A stretch of 64,000 nucleotides of DNA, from NCBI GenBank assembly GCA_963578475.1, contig CAUZCL010000002.1:62001-126000 (forward strand). Direction: 5' to 3'. Positions 53,236 through 61,559 of the stretch are shown here, piece after piece (positions within the stretch are counted from its first letter, which is position 1; each line of letters opens with the position of its first letter). A program made the position numbers and the translations under genes. Under the pieces are notes generated by a model that saw nothing but the letters and a program-made list of their open reading frames with translations, had not been told where the DNA came from and made no database searches. The DNA comes from SMYC01 sp963578475 (GTDB lineage: Bacteria; Acidobacteriota; Vicinamibacteria; Marinacidobacterales; SMYC01).

Positions 53236-54086
53236 ATGAAGCGGCTTCTTTTAGTCTGGAGAACGGTCTATCGAGCCTCGGTCTATTTCCATCGTGACCG
53301 ATGCTACGATCGTGCGACCGTGATTGCCTATTTCAGCCTGCTGTCGTTCCTTCCTCTAGCGGTGTTGCTCGTGACGCTTGGCGCGCTCGCTCTCGGTACG
53401 GACGCCGCCGAGAAAGGCACGGAGCTGTTCTTGCAAAACGTGCTCTACGGCCTCCCGCCTCAAGTCATGATCCAAGTCAAATCAATGCAGCAGCAGATTT
53501 GGTCGGGCGTAGGCTAACTCGTTTTCGTCTTCTGGACCGCGAGCAAAGTGTTCTCCAAGATCGAGACCGGCTGGATCAGGTCTTCCGCGTCGACAAGAGG
53601 CGTCCCTTCGCGCTGCGCAAAGTGCTCGCCTTCGCGCTGGTCGGGATTCTGAGCGTGCTGCTCGTCGCCTCGGTCGTTGTCGAGGGGCTTCTTTCCACGA
53701 TCGACAGATTCATTGATACGACGGCGCTCGCGCCTCTCAAGGAGCTGCCGCTATATAAAATGTGGATAGCTTCGTGAGTCGCTACGTTGCGCCCTGGTCG
53801 CTCACGGTGCTGGCATTTTTTTTCTGTCTACTGGCTGATCCCGGCGCGCTCAGTCCCGTGGCGGGTGGCGCTCATTGGTGGCTCGGTCGCGGGCTCGCTC
53901 TGGACCGCGCTGAAGGTCGGGTTTACTTGTTACATCAGCCATATGGCCAACGACACTCGTACCTATGGGGCGCTCGCGACGGTCGTGGTCTTTCTTCTCT
54001 GGATCAACTTGTCCGCTTGCCTGTTGTTGTGGGGCGCTGAGCTCGCCGCGGTCGTCGGCGGCTTTCGTGACGAAAAGTCTTCCTGA
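53236..54086 (+). pseudogene. YihY/virulence factor BrkB family membrane protein, interrupted
   Basis: YihY features are clear: FHRDRCYDRATVIAYFSLLS near the start, LVFVFWTASKVFSKIE in the middle, and WTALKVGFTCYISHMANDTR, YGALATVVVFLLWINLSACL and LLWGAELAAV at the end. An in-frame TAA sits at 53515-53517. One G is missing near 53570 and another near 53764, and there is one T too many in the T8 run at 53816-53823. With four lesions this is the most damaged membrane gene of the window. Confidence 0.8.
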
Positions 54087-54097
54087 GGCTAGCGGGT

Positions 54098-54445
54098 CTA
54101 CGAAGGGCGGATCTCAACGGAGATTTCACCGGGAAGTGCCATACCGAGCACCTCGCGCGCTCTCCGCTCTATGACCGATGGGTCCGTTCGTAATGCGTGG
54201 ATCTCCTGCCCGAGGCGTTCATTCTCTGACTCGATCGCGTGGACCTCGCGTTCGAGCTGTTCGAAATTCTTATTTGCTTCTATGAGGCCCAAGACGCCGC
54301 CCTCACCGAAAAAGGCGTTGACTATCGACGCGGCGACGATGAGAAAAGCGGCGAGCCCCAAGGCCTTCTTCTTGACTTGCGACTCCTTCAGGCGCTCGAC
54401 GCGGTGGTGGTCGCGGTCCTTATTGGTCGGAGGAACCTTCAGCAT
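54098..54445 (-). CDS. ftsB: Septum formation initiator FtsB/DivIC
   Basis: 115 residues: a cytoplasmic basic N-terminus, one membrane helix (ALGLAAFLIVAASIVNAFF), a coiled coil (NFEQLEREVHAIESENERLG) and the FtsB-like end VIERRAREVLGMALPGE. It belongs to the division complex with FtsL and FtsQ. It is intact and convergent with the broken YihY gene. Confidence 0.88.
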   Translation of the reverse strand: MLKVPPTNKDRDHHRVERLKESQVKKKALGLAAFLIVAASIVNAFFGEGGVLGLIEANKNFEQLEREVHAIESENERLGQEIHALRTDPSVIERRAREVLGMALPGEISVEIRPS

Positions 54446-54534
54446 GGCGGTGTCTCTACATTATAGTGGGGATCGCGACAAAGCGTGCACCGCTCGGCTC
54501 CTTTGGGGGCGAGCGGGGGAGGAGAGACCAGTTC

Positions 54535-54873
54535 ATGTCGGATCACATCTTGGCCATAACCACCGTCGGCGACGAGCCCACGGCCGTCCGTTTGGCTCAT
54601 GCCCTTCTCGAACGGAGACTCGTTGCTTGTGTGAACGTGGTGGCGAGAGTCCGCAGCTTCTATTACTGGAAAGGGGTAATCGAAGAAGCCGACGAGCAGC
54701 TATTGTTGATGAAGACGCGTGAGGATTGCTTCGAAGCTCTTCGCACGGCCTTCGACGAGCTTCACCCTTACGACGTGTTCGAGCTCATCGCGCTACCAAT
54801 CCAAAATGGCTCCGACGCTTATCTCGGCTGGGTCGACGAGAACGTCAGACGTGGCGAAGACGAGGGTGGCTGA
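54535..54873 (+). CDS. cutA: Divalent-cation tolerance protein CutA
   Basis: 112 residues from ATG 54535. ERRLVACVNVVARVRSFYYW and MKTREDCFEALRTAFDELHP with YDVFELIALPIQNGSDAYLG are the CutA trimer signatures. CutA binds divalent metals; its cellular role is uncertain. The frame opening at 54466 lacks support. The following 292 bases (54874-55165) show no recognisable gene. Confidence 0.93.
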   Translation: MSDHILAITTVGDEPTAVRLAHALLERRLVACVNVVARVRSFYYWKGVIEEADEQLLLMKTREDCFEALRTAFDELHPYDVFELIALPIQNGSDAYLGWVDENVRRGEDEGG

Positions 54874-55165
54874 AGAATTCTCTCGTGTTGCGGGTTTCCA
54901 TCGAAAATGGCGGCAAACGTCGTGGGGAAAAACACCCAAATGAGCCGACCATCCGTGTTTGTGAGGGGAAACAAGCATATAGGGAATTTCTTACTCTAGA
55001 CACGGCGACTTCGAATCTCTAATTCGTTAATTCTTAATTTTGAGGCGGATTAGTGTAATTCATTCTTTAGGAGTCATACGTGCCAGTTACTCGTGGACGG
55101 TTGGTAGAATCGTTGCTCGGTCGCCATGAGGGTTGCTCGCCACTTAGGGCAAAGGGCTCGAGCTC

Positions 55166-55962
55166 TTGACACAGTTCGGGACCAGTGAAGTGGAAAGCCG
55201 CCTATTGTTCTTGGGGACGGTCACAGTGCTCGTCCTGGCGTTCGTGCCAGCGGCCGCCTCGAGCTCGCGGCTACCCGAGCTTCTCGAGAGTCACGCTTGC
55301 TTCGTCGCTATCGAGCGACGGCTCGAATCGTGGGGCGCCACGGACGAGATCCTGAAAGGGCCGAGCGGACCACTCGGGGGCGACGTGTATCGCATCGCGA
55401 CGAAAGAGGTCGGCGTCTGGGTTACGCTTCACTTGGCGCGATCTGAGGTGACGGCCAGTCTTTTTCTCACGGATAGAGTGGGCTGCACCCGGCTCGATTT
55501 CAGTGCTTCCTGCTCGCCTGCACCCATGCGCACCCCTGCGTCACGCCCCTCGAGCTCCGAACGCGCGTTCACGGATGCCGACTTGGATGCCGACTTGGAT
55601 GCCCTTCTGGACAGTAGCGTCCCCCTCCTCGTCTTTTTGTGGTAACCGCATTTGCCAATGTCGGCGGATGGCTATCAAGAGATCGAAGCGGCGACCACGG
55701 CCCTGGATTTGAGGCTCGCCGCTGTAGTGGACCCTTCCGCGGACCCGGGCTACGTGGCCACGGTTGGTGACGATTTGGGCATCCCCGAGTCCGCCCGACA
55801 GCCTTTCGCGTCGGTCGAGCTCTTGTTCCGCGATCTCGCCGTGCATGCGCCGACCATCCTCATCTTTGCAACGGGAAAGTGAGCGCGCCGCTCCCCGGCT
55901 ATCGGAACAGTGCGGCCTATCGTGAGCACATCGGAAAAGTTCTCGAATCCAGTCGCCGCTGA
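55166..55962 (+). pseudogene. Exported protein with thioredoxin-like C-terminus, interrupted
   Basis: The first part has a signal-like segment (FLGTVTVLVLAFVPAAASSS) and a domain with HACFVAIERRLESWGATDEI. An in-frame TAA at 55643-55645 lies between LLVFLW and PHLPMS. The reading continues DPGYVATVGDDLGIPESARQ, and after a missing G near 55874 ends PLPGYRNSAAYREHIGKVLE with TGA at 55960-55962. The PLLVFLW-x-PH arrangement suggests a thioredoxin-like core without a CXXC motif. Confidence 0.65.
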
Positions 55963-56035
55963 GCGCGCCGCTTTACCCAAAGTACCTAATGGCCTTATCC
56001 TTGCCATAGCCAACAACATTGAGGATACAATTTCG

Positions 56036-56269
56036 ATGCCCATATTCGAGTACCGATGCAAGAAATGTGAGGACGAGTTCGAAGCCCTCGTTCTAGGTCG
56101 CGAGAACGTCGAATGTCCGAGCTGCCACGGCAGAAAACTCGAGAAGCTTCTCTCCACGTTTGCCGCGTTCAGCGGCTCGGGGAGCTCTCGAATGGAAGCT
56201 CTCTCCGCACCAGGCGCGTGCGGAACCTGTGGGGATCCGCGCGGGCCCGGAGCTTGCTCGACGAACTGA
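56036..56269 (+). CDS. FmdB-family zinc-ribbon protein
   Basis: 77 residues from ATG 56036. MPIFEYRCKKCEDEFEAL and VECPSCHGRKLEKLLSTFAA are the FmdB regulatory-domain signatures with two CXXC knuckles, and a further Cys-rich tail (GACGTCGDPRGPGACSTN) follows. Such proteins are widespread and poorly understood, some acting as regulators. It starts 74 bases after the broken gene. Confidence 0.88.
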   Translation: MPIFEYRCKKCEDEFEALVLGRENVECPSCHGRKLEKLLSTFAAFSGSGSSRMEALSAPGACGTCGDPRGPGACSTN

Positions 56270-56352
56270 ACACCGCGTTACCTATCGCTTCAACTGAGCC
56301 GCGATCGCACGGGGCGGGGCGTACCGGCGAGATTCTAGAACTAGCACTCGCA

Positions 56353-56998
56353 CTAACGCGAGGCGCAAAGCGCGAGCATGGCGTCCATGTCGCCGAGCCC
56401 CTCGCTCCAATGCTATTCGACGAGAGCGCCGCGCTGGGCTCGAGAGAATCCACGGGGCCTCATGGTCCTTTGCGGCCTCGTCATTGATGTCGGAGCTGCC
56501 GGAGCACGCGGATTGCCACAGCTTGGCGATCGAGGAGGCTAGCTCTGCCGCTTCTGGACCAGCAAAGACGTTTGCCATCATCAACTCTGCGCTCGGGTCG
56601 ACGACTTTGAAGTAGAAGCGCTTGTCGGATTCGCTCTTCTTTGGCACCGCGTTCGCGAGGTAGAAGAGATTCCCATCGGGCAAAAAGGCCGGGAAGTAAC
56701 TGCCGGCGCCTGGTTCGAGGGACGTCGTGATACGCGCCATCCTTGAGTAACCCACGATGTCACCCGCGTGGTCCTGTGTGAGGTTGACGACGACCACGTC
56801 CGTGATCGTCGATGCGTCGAGCCCTCCATGGATGAATGGGGTCAAATAGCTGCCTTTGCTGATGTGGAAGGTCAGCTTGGAGTTGTCATAGGCGAAGTCC
56901 GCCTTCCCTGCGGCAAAGCCGAAATCGACAACCGCCTCGCAGCGCGTGGTGCCCTCGGCGGGAAAGGTTTCGACAATGCGAAATACTTGCAGAGAAGA
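56353..56998 (-). pseudogene. Remnant of an exported PD40-like protein
   Basis: The readable fragment begins abruptly at about 56998 (VFRIVETFPAEGTTRCEAVV), continues FAYDNSKLTFHISKGSYLTP, ITTSLEPGAGSYFPAFLPDG and NLFYLANAVPKKSESDKRFY, and after shifts near 56460 ends LGDMDAMLALCASR at 56353. One in-frame TAG is present near 56425. No start is left; the 5' end abuts a lactate permease fragment, so a deletion fused two unrelated genes. Confidence 0.6.
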
Positions 56999-57547
56999 GC
57001 TTGATCCCAGCTAGTGTGACGACGGGAATTCCAAGTGAGCCGAAGGCGACTGGGGCAGTGTTGGCGTCCAAGCAGATAAAAGCTGCATAGAAGGGCGAGA
57101 ATCCAAGGCCAGTCAACATGGCCGCGGCCACGGCGACGGGGGTGCCGAAGCCCGCCGCGCCCTCGATGAAGGCCCCGAACGCAAACCCGATCAGTACAGC
57201 CTGCAAACGACGGTCTTCGCTGAGCGCGCCAATCGAGTCTTTGATGATCTCGAATTTGCCCGTGTCAACGTCACTCGATAGAGGATCAGCGAGGCGATCA
57301 CGATCCAGCCGATGGGGAACAACCCAAACGCGGCGCCATAGACCATCGAGGCGCCGGCTTGGGGGACAGGCATTCCGAAAACGGCTACGGCGAGGACCAG
57401 CGCGGCGCCGAGCGCGCTGAGGCCGGCTATCCAGCTGGGCTTTCTCTTGACGCCCAGCATGTAGAACAGGATGACCAGCGGTATGGCAGCCACGAGGGTG
57501 GAGTAGACGAGACTTCCTGCAACCGGTACGTAGTTTTGTTCCCACAT
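56999..57547 (-). pseudogene. L-lactate permease (LctP), truncated and frameshifted
   Basis: From ATG 57547 the text WEQNYVPVAGSLVYSTLVAA, LVILFYMLGVKRKPSWIAGL and AAFGLFPIGWIVIASLILYR is the LctP N-terminus. One G is missing near 57270; the next frame reads GKFEIIKDSIGALSEDRRLQ, IEGAAGFGTPVAVAAAMLTG and CLDANTAPVAFGSLGIPVVT, then stops matching at about 57000. Only about a third of the transporter remains. Confidence 0.78.
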
Positions 57548-57649
57548 AGTCGAAACTCGGCAAGACTCTACCACCGCGGGAACGCGTCGACGAACATTTC
57601 TCCGAGTGGGACCGATTCGGTTCACCGGGCTGCGCCCTGGGAATAGCTC

Positions 57650-57790
57650 GAAGTGGCAGGATCCTCGGCTCGGTCTCCAAGCAACTCACGGCGACGAGAC
57701 TCATGTTGCTTGCCGAACGGGGAGAGTTGTCTCTGGACGACGATTTTCCAGCGTTCCTTGTTTGCTTGGCGTTACTTTGCGGACACACCT
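57650..57790 (+). pseudogene. Serine beta-lactamase-type hydrolase, short remnant
   Basis: The plus strand reads RILGSVSKQLTATRLMLLAE and RGELSLDDDFPAFL, the region around the nucleophile Ser of the S-x-x-K motif (SVSK) in class C beta-lactamase-like serine hydrolases. Nothing upstream or downstream of this fragment continues the fold. The remaining interval to 57912 has no gene. Confidence 0.55.
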
Positions 57791-57912
57791 CGGCGGCGTT
57801 CGCTACTGCGGTTCGTCCTTCGCTAACCGTAGTCCAATATAGTTTCCAAGCACAGGCATGTTTTGCTACTATCGCGCCTCCACAATCGGAGCACCCATAA
57901 GGAGGAAGAATC

Positions 57913-58329
57913 ATGTCGTCGATTGCAGAAGTTGCGGAAAAATTCTTCGACGCCTGTGAGACCGGAAAAGGCTGGGAGGGTTGTAAAGACTACTGTCAGC
58001 CCGATGCCACGTTCGCCGCGCAAGCAGAACCGCTCACCGACGTGAAAAGCTTGGAGCAGTACGCGGAGTGGATGAAGGGCTTGTGCGCGATCATGCCCGA
58101 CGGCAAATACGTGGTGAAATCGATGGCCACCGACGAGGCGCGCAACAACGTGTGCGCATTCGGCGTTCTCACCGCCACCCACACCGAAGAGGGCGGCCCG
58201 GTTGCACCCACGGGCAAGCGCACCAGCGCGGACTACGTCTACGTGATGGATTTTGACGGCGACAAGATCGAGCACATGACCAAGATATGGAATGCCGGAT
58301 GGACGTTGAAGGAGCTCGGCTGGGCCTAG
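57913..58329 (+). CDS. SnoaL-like (NTF2-fold) protein
   Basis: 138 residues, preceded by AAGGAGG. The sequence SIAEVAEKFFDACETGKGWE, CQPDATFAAQAEPLTDVKSL and YVYVMDFDGDKIEHMTKIWN fits SnoaL/NTF2-like small enzymes or binding proteins. The catalytic role is unknown. The product is cytoplasmic and intact, in contrast to its immediate upstream neighbours. Confidence 0.82.
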   Translation: MSSIAEVAEKFFDACETGKGWEGCKDYCQPDATFAAQAEPLTDVKSLEQYAEWMKGLCAIMPDGKYVVKSMATDEARNNVCAFGVLTATHTEEGGPVAPTGKRTSADYVYVMDFDGDKIEHMTKIWNAGWTLKELGWA

Positions 58330-58331
58330 TC

Positions 58332-58571
58332 TTAGAGCTCGTGCAGCAAAACTTTCGCCTCCCCGAGGTCGGGGGTGTCGAACCCTTTGGTGAACCAGCT
58401 GCAAGTCTCGCTGAGCATCTTTTTTGCTTCGGCGCGCTTGCCATGCTGTTGCCAAAGGCGCGCGAGACTCACCGTCGAACGGAGCTCGAGCGTGCGGGAG
58501 TTCTGGCCACGGGCTACGTCGACGGCCCTTTGGAGGCGCGCGTCGTCCCCGCGCGCACGGAGCCACAGCTC
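58332..58571 (-). pseudogene. C-terminal TPR tail of an adenylate cyclase-type protein
   Basis: Immediately after the TGA of the FAD oxidoreductase, and in the same frame, the minus strand reads ELWLRARGDDARLQRAVDVA, RGQNSRTLELRSTVSLARLW and ETCSWFTKGFDTPDLGEAKV, ending LLHEL with TAA at 58334-58332. This is the typical end of class III cyclases or large TPR ATPases (SLARLW, then GFDT-x-DL-x-EAK-x-LL). Everything upstream of it is missing. Confidence 0.6.
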
Positions 58572-60440
58572 TCAAAAGTACGCGTCGAGAAGCGCCTCGA
58601 CCGCCCGGCGCCCTTCGCCGGCGGCTCCGACCCAGCTCTGGTGTCCATTGAGCTCCGAGTGGCCGATCGCGATCCGTCCGATCGGTTCGCGAATGATGTC
58701 GGGCGGTGCAGGGTTGTCGTTCATGCCGAAGCGAAACCCCGGACCCGGTGCGACATAGGCGTGGCCCCAGCGGTTGAGAATGATCCCCGCGATATCGGTT
58801 GCGGGATCGAATCCCGCTTCACCGAACATTACCGTCATTTGCTCGCGCACCTGCCGCTCGTAGTCCGCAAACGAAGTGGACAACATCTCCGCACGTCCGA
58901 CGATGCCTTGCTGCTTCATCGGGATACCGGGCTTTACAAACGGCACATAGAACGTCAACACGATCGGCTTGTCGGGATGCAGTGGCTCTGTTTTGCCAGG
59001 AATGATCATCGGACGGCGAATGTTGCACGTAAATCCGAATCCGCCTGACCAGATGGTCGCCGACACGCCCAGGCGCGCTAGGAATCGCCAGTTCCGAAGC
59101 GCAACATTCACGACCAGCTGCGGGGCGTGGGTAAATTCGTCGTACGCATCGTGATGGCTTTGCGGCAGATCCCGGATCACGTGCCGATTGACCCAACCTC
59201 CCGAAGCCATCACCACCGACTTCGCGCGAAGCCGGTACAACTCACCGTCACGCGAATACGTGACGGCGACACCGTCCCCTCCGGCATGCTCGACGCGTAC
59301 GGCCGTCGAGCGCAGTCTGATGCGTACGGAATTGCTTTCTCGGTCCAGCTCGTCGAAGGCAACGTTTCCGAACAGGGTCTGCGAAAACGTGTCACCCGTT
59401 ATAGCATTCGGGACGAGCTTCTTGACGAAGTAACGCGCAATCGCAGTATTCCCTCCCGGAAACGAGATGAGCGGATCCGAATCCGCGGCGTAGCTCGCAG
59501 GCTTGGTAAAACCCGGCAAGGCGAACACGCGCCCCCAATATGCGCTCACGGAGTCACAGCCAAGCCCGACGATGCTGGCCATGATCGGGTCGAAGTATGC
59601 GCTGACATCCTGCGGTACTTTCAAAACGTCCGTGTAGTAGGACTCGAGCGTCATCGAATCGAGCCAGGCATCTGTCCTTTTTTCAGGAGGCGTTTCCGTT
59701 TCCCACAGTCGGCGGAACGCCGATTGAACCTCGTCTCTCCAGGGCGTCGAGCGCAAGCCTGTTTTCCAGACGTCCTTCACCCAGGGATTGTCTGCACCAC
59801 GAAAAAAATGACCCACATCGAAGGAGTGCCAGACTGCGTAGTCGTAGTTATCGAACGGGATACGCATGCCCTCGGCGGCACCCTCGGGCTCCCTGAACTC
59901 GAAATCGCGGGGGATGTTCAGCGCCGTGAAGTAGTCATCCGGCTCACCGGTCTCTCGCTGGACGGCAAAATCGTTGGAGCCTTGCGGTCCCATGAGGTGA
60001 ACCCCCTCGACCTCGAACTCGTTTCGTTTTGCCTCGCCACCGAAAATCGGATGGTTGTCGAGAAGGATCGTTTTGCCGCGCGGGTAGAGACGGCGAAAGT
60101 GATGCGCAGCCGACAGTCCAGAGAACCCCGCACCGATCACGGCGAGGTCGTAGACCTCTCCGGTGTCAATCGCATCCAGTGTGGGACGCTCGAAAGTACC
60201 AGCACGTATCTCGTGCGCGACCCCAACGAGCTCCGGCGTATTGCCATGAGACGGCGCGTAGTCGCCGATGCCGCCCGGGCCATACCAATCGACATCGAGC
60301 TTGAAACCATAATCCGGTTGTTGTTCCGGTAGGCTGCCCCCGACGATAGCGCCGCCCATGGCCAGGGCCGACCCCTGGATGAAATCACGCCGCGTGATGG
60401 GCCGATCCAGGCCGAGCTCCCTGTCGTGTTTGCCGGTCAC
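58572..60440 (-). CDS. Tat-exported FAD-dependent oxidoreductase (spermidine dehydrogenase-like)
   Basis: 622 residues from GTG 60440. PITRRDFIQGSALAMGGAIV is a twin-arginine signal. The Rossmann motif VIGAGFSGLSAAHHFRRLYP and DNHPIFGGEAKRNEF follow, with the C-terminal FAD segment PIGRIAIGHSELNGHQSWVG. The pattern (RRDF signal, GGEA-K-NEF, NGHQSW) matches spermidine dehydrogenase-like periplasmic flavoproteins. The substrate is not certain. It is transcribed in the same direction as the TRAP genes upstream. Confidence 0.85.
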   Translation of the reverse strand: MTGKHDRELGLDRPITRRDFIQGSALAMGGAIVGGSLPEQQPDYGFKLDVDWYGPGGIGDYAPSHGNTPELVGVAHEIRAGTFERPTLDAIDTGEVYDLAVIGAGFSGLSAAHHFRRLYPRGKTILLDNHPIFGGEAKRNEFEVEGVHLMGPQGSNDFAVQRETGEPDDYFTALNIPRDFEFREPEGAAEGMRIPFDNYDYAVWHSFDVGHFFRGADNPWVKDVWKTGLRSTPWRDEVQSAFRRLWETETPPEKRTDAWLDSMTLESYYTDVLKVPQDVSAYFDPIMASIVGLGCDSVSAYWGRVFALPGFTKPASYAADSDPLISFPGGNTAIARYFVKKLVPNAITGDTFSQTLFGNVAFDELDRESNSVRIRLRSTAVRVEHAGGDGVAVTYSRDGELYRLRAKSVVMASGGWVNRHVIRDLPQSHHDAYDEFTHAPQLVVNVALRNWRFLARLGVSATIWSGGFGFTCNIRRPMIIPGKTEPLHPDKPIVLTFYVPFVKPGIPMKQQGIVGRAEMLSTSFADYERQVREQMTVMFGEAGFDPATDIAGIILNRWGHAYVAPGPGFRFGMNDNPAPPDIIREPIGRIAIGHSELNGHQSWVGAAGEGRRAVEALLDAYF

Positions 60441-60563
60441 TCGCCTGATTCTATGACGGTTGAAAACTGCTCCGCAAATCCTGAAAAGAGCACAATCTCG
60501 AACCCGTAAAACCGACCGGCGGCCCGCGTCCAATCACGTACGAAACCTCGTCGTCGGACTTCG

Positions 60564-61559
60564 CTACTGCGGCTCGTCGTCCGCTGACGTCGTCGTGATC
60601 CTCTCCACAAGCTCGAGATTCACTCGGTCCGACGAGGCCTCCCACATACGGCGCGCGAGGCCCTCGAGCTGGCTGCGGTCGGGGCGGGTGATGGTCACGC
60701 CAGCCACCACCAGCTCCTCCAATGCAGATTCCTCCGCGCGACGATAGCTTTCGCGTTCCGCGGCCACGGCCCTTCTTGCCGCGAGGCGAATCGCCGCCTG
60801 ATCTTTGGACGAGAGCGATGCGAAGACCCGCTCGCTCATGACCAAAGGCGCGACGAGGTACATCCAGCCGATCTCGGCCCAGTGTGGCGCCACCTCGTAG
60901 AAGCGTTTCGAAACATAGTTGGAGCGTGCCGCCTCGGCGCCGTCGATGACCCCTTGCTCCAGTGCGGTATAGACCTCGCCGTAGGCCATGGGCAACGGGC
61001 TGGCTCCGAAGGCTTCGAACGCCCGGAGGTGCAGAGGATTTTCCATCGTGCGAATCTTGAGGCCGGTCAGGTCGTGGAGCTCGTCGACTCGGCGGTCTCT
61101 CGTCATGAGATGTCGCAAGCCCGCATCGAAGTAACCGAGCAGGCGAAGCCCCTTCGCGCGCAGCGGTTCACCGAAGCTCTCTCCGATGGGACCGTCCAGA
61201 ACGCGGTACATGTGCTCGCGGTCGCGAAACAGATAGGGAAGGTCGAAGACGAGGAGCTCCGGAGCGAACGTCGCCAGGGGCGCGTTGGACGGGCAGGCGA
61301 GCTCGACCGCGCCGAGGATCGTGAGCTCGATGACCTCGCGCTCGCTTCCGAGAGCGCTATTGGGGTAGACGTTGACGACGATGCGCCCGTTGGTTGCCCT
61401 CGCGAGCTCTTCGCCGAAGACTTCGAGACCCCGCACGGTCGGCTCGTTCGGCGCGCTGGAGGAGCTTGCCTTCAGGACGAGGACCGCATCCCGCTCGGAC
61501 CCGCAGCCCGCTCCCGCGAAGCAGACCGCGACCAAGAGGGCATGAGCACGACGCGTCAT
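60564..61559 (-). CDS. dctP: TRAP transporter solute-binding protein DctP
   Basis: 331 residues with a lipoprotein-type signal (VAVCFAGAGC) and the DctP fold: RIVVNVYPNSALGSEREVIE, ELLVFDLPYLFRDREHMYRV, LLGYFDAGLRHLMTRDRRVD, KIRTMENPLHLRAFEAFGAS (ligand Arg) and YVSKRFYEVAPHWAEIGWMY. It captures an organic acid in the periplasm for the DctQM permease. It is the last gene of the TRAP set, overlapping dctM by 4 bases. Confidence 0.92.
   Translation of the reverse strand: MTRRAHALLVAVCFAGAGCGSERDAVLVLKASSSSAPNEPTVRGLEVFGEELARATNGRIVVNVYPNSALGSEREVIELTILGAVELACPSNAPLATFAPELLVFDLPYLFRDREHMYRVLDGPIGESFGEPLRAKGLRLLGYFDAGLRHLMTRDRRVDELHDLTGLKIRTMENPLHLRAFEAFGASPLPMAYGEVYTALEQGVIDGAEAARSNYVSKRFYEVAPHWAEIGWMYLVAPLVMSERVFASLSSKDQAAIRLAARRAVAAERESYRRAEESALEELVVAGVTITRPDRSQLEGLARRMWEASSDRVNLELVERITTTSADDEPQ

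Noticed and set aside
54990..55030. TTCGAATCTC segment resembling a tRNA T-loop
   Set aside because: The surrounding sequence is AT-rich and lacks cloverleaf pairing.
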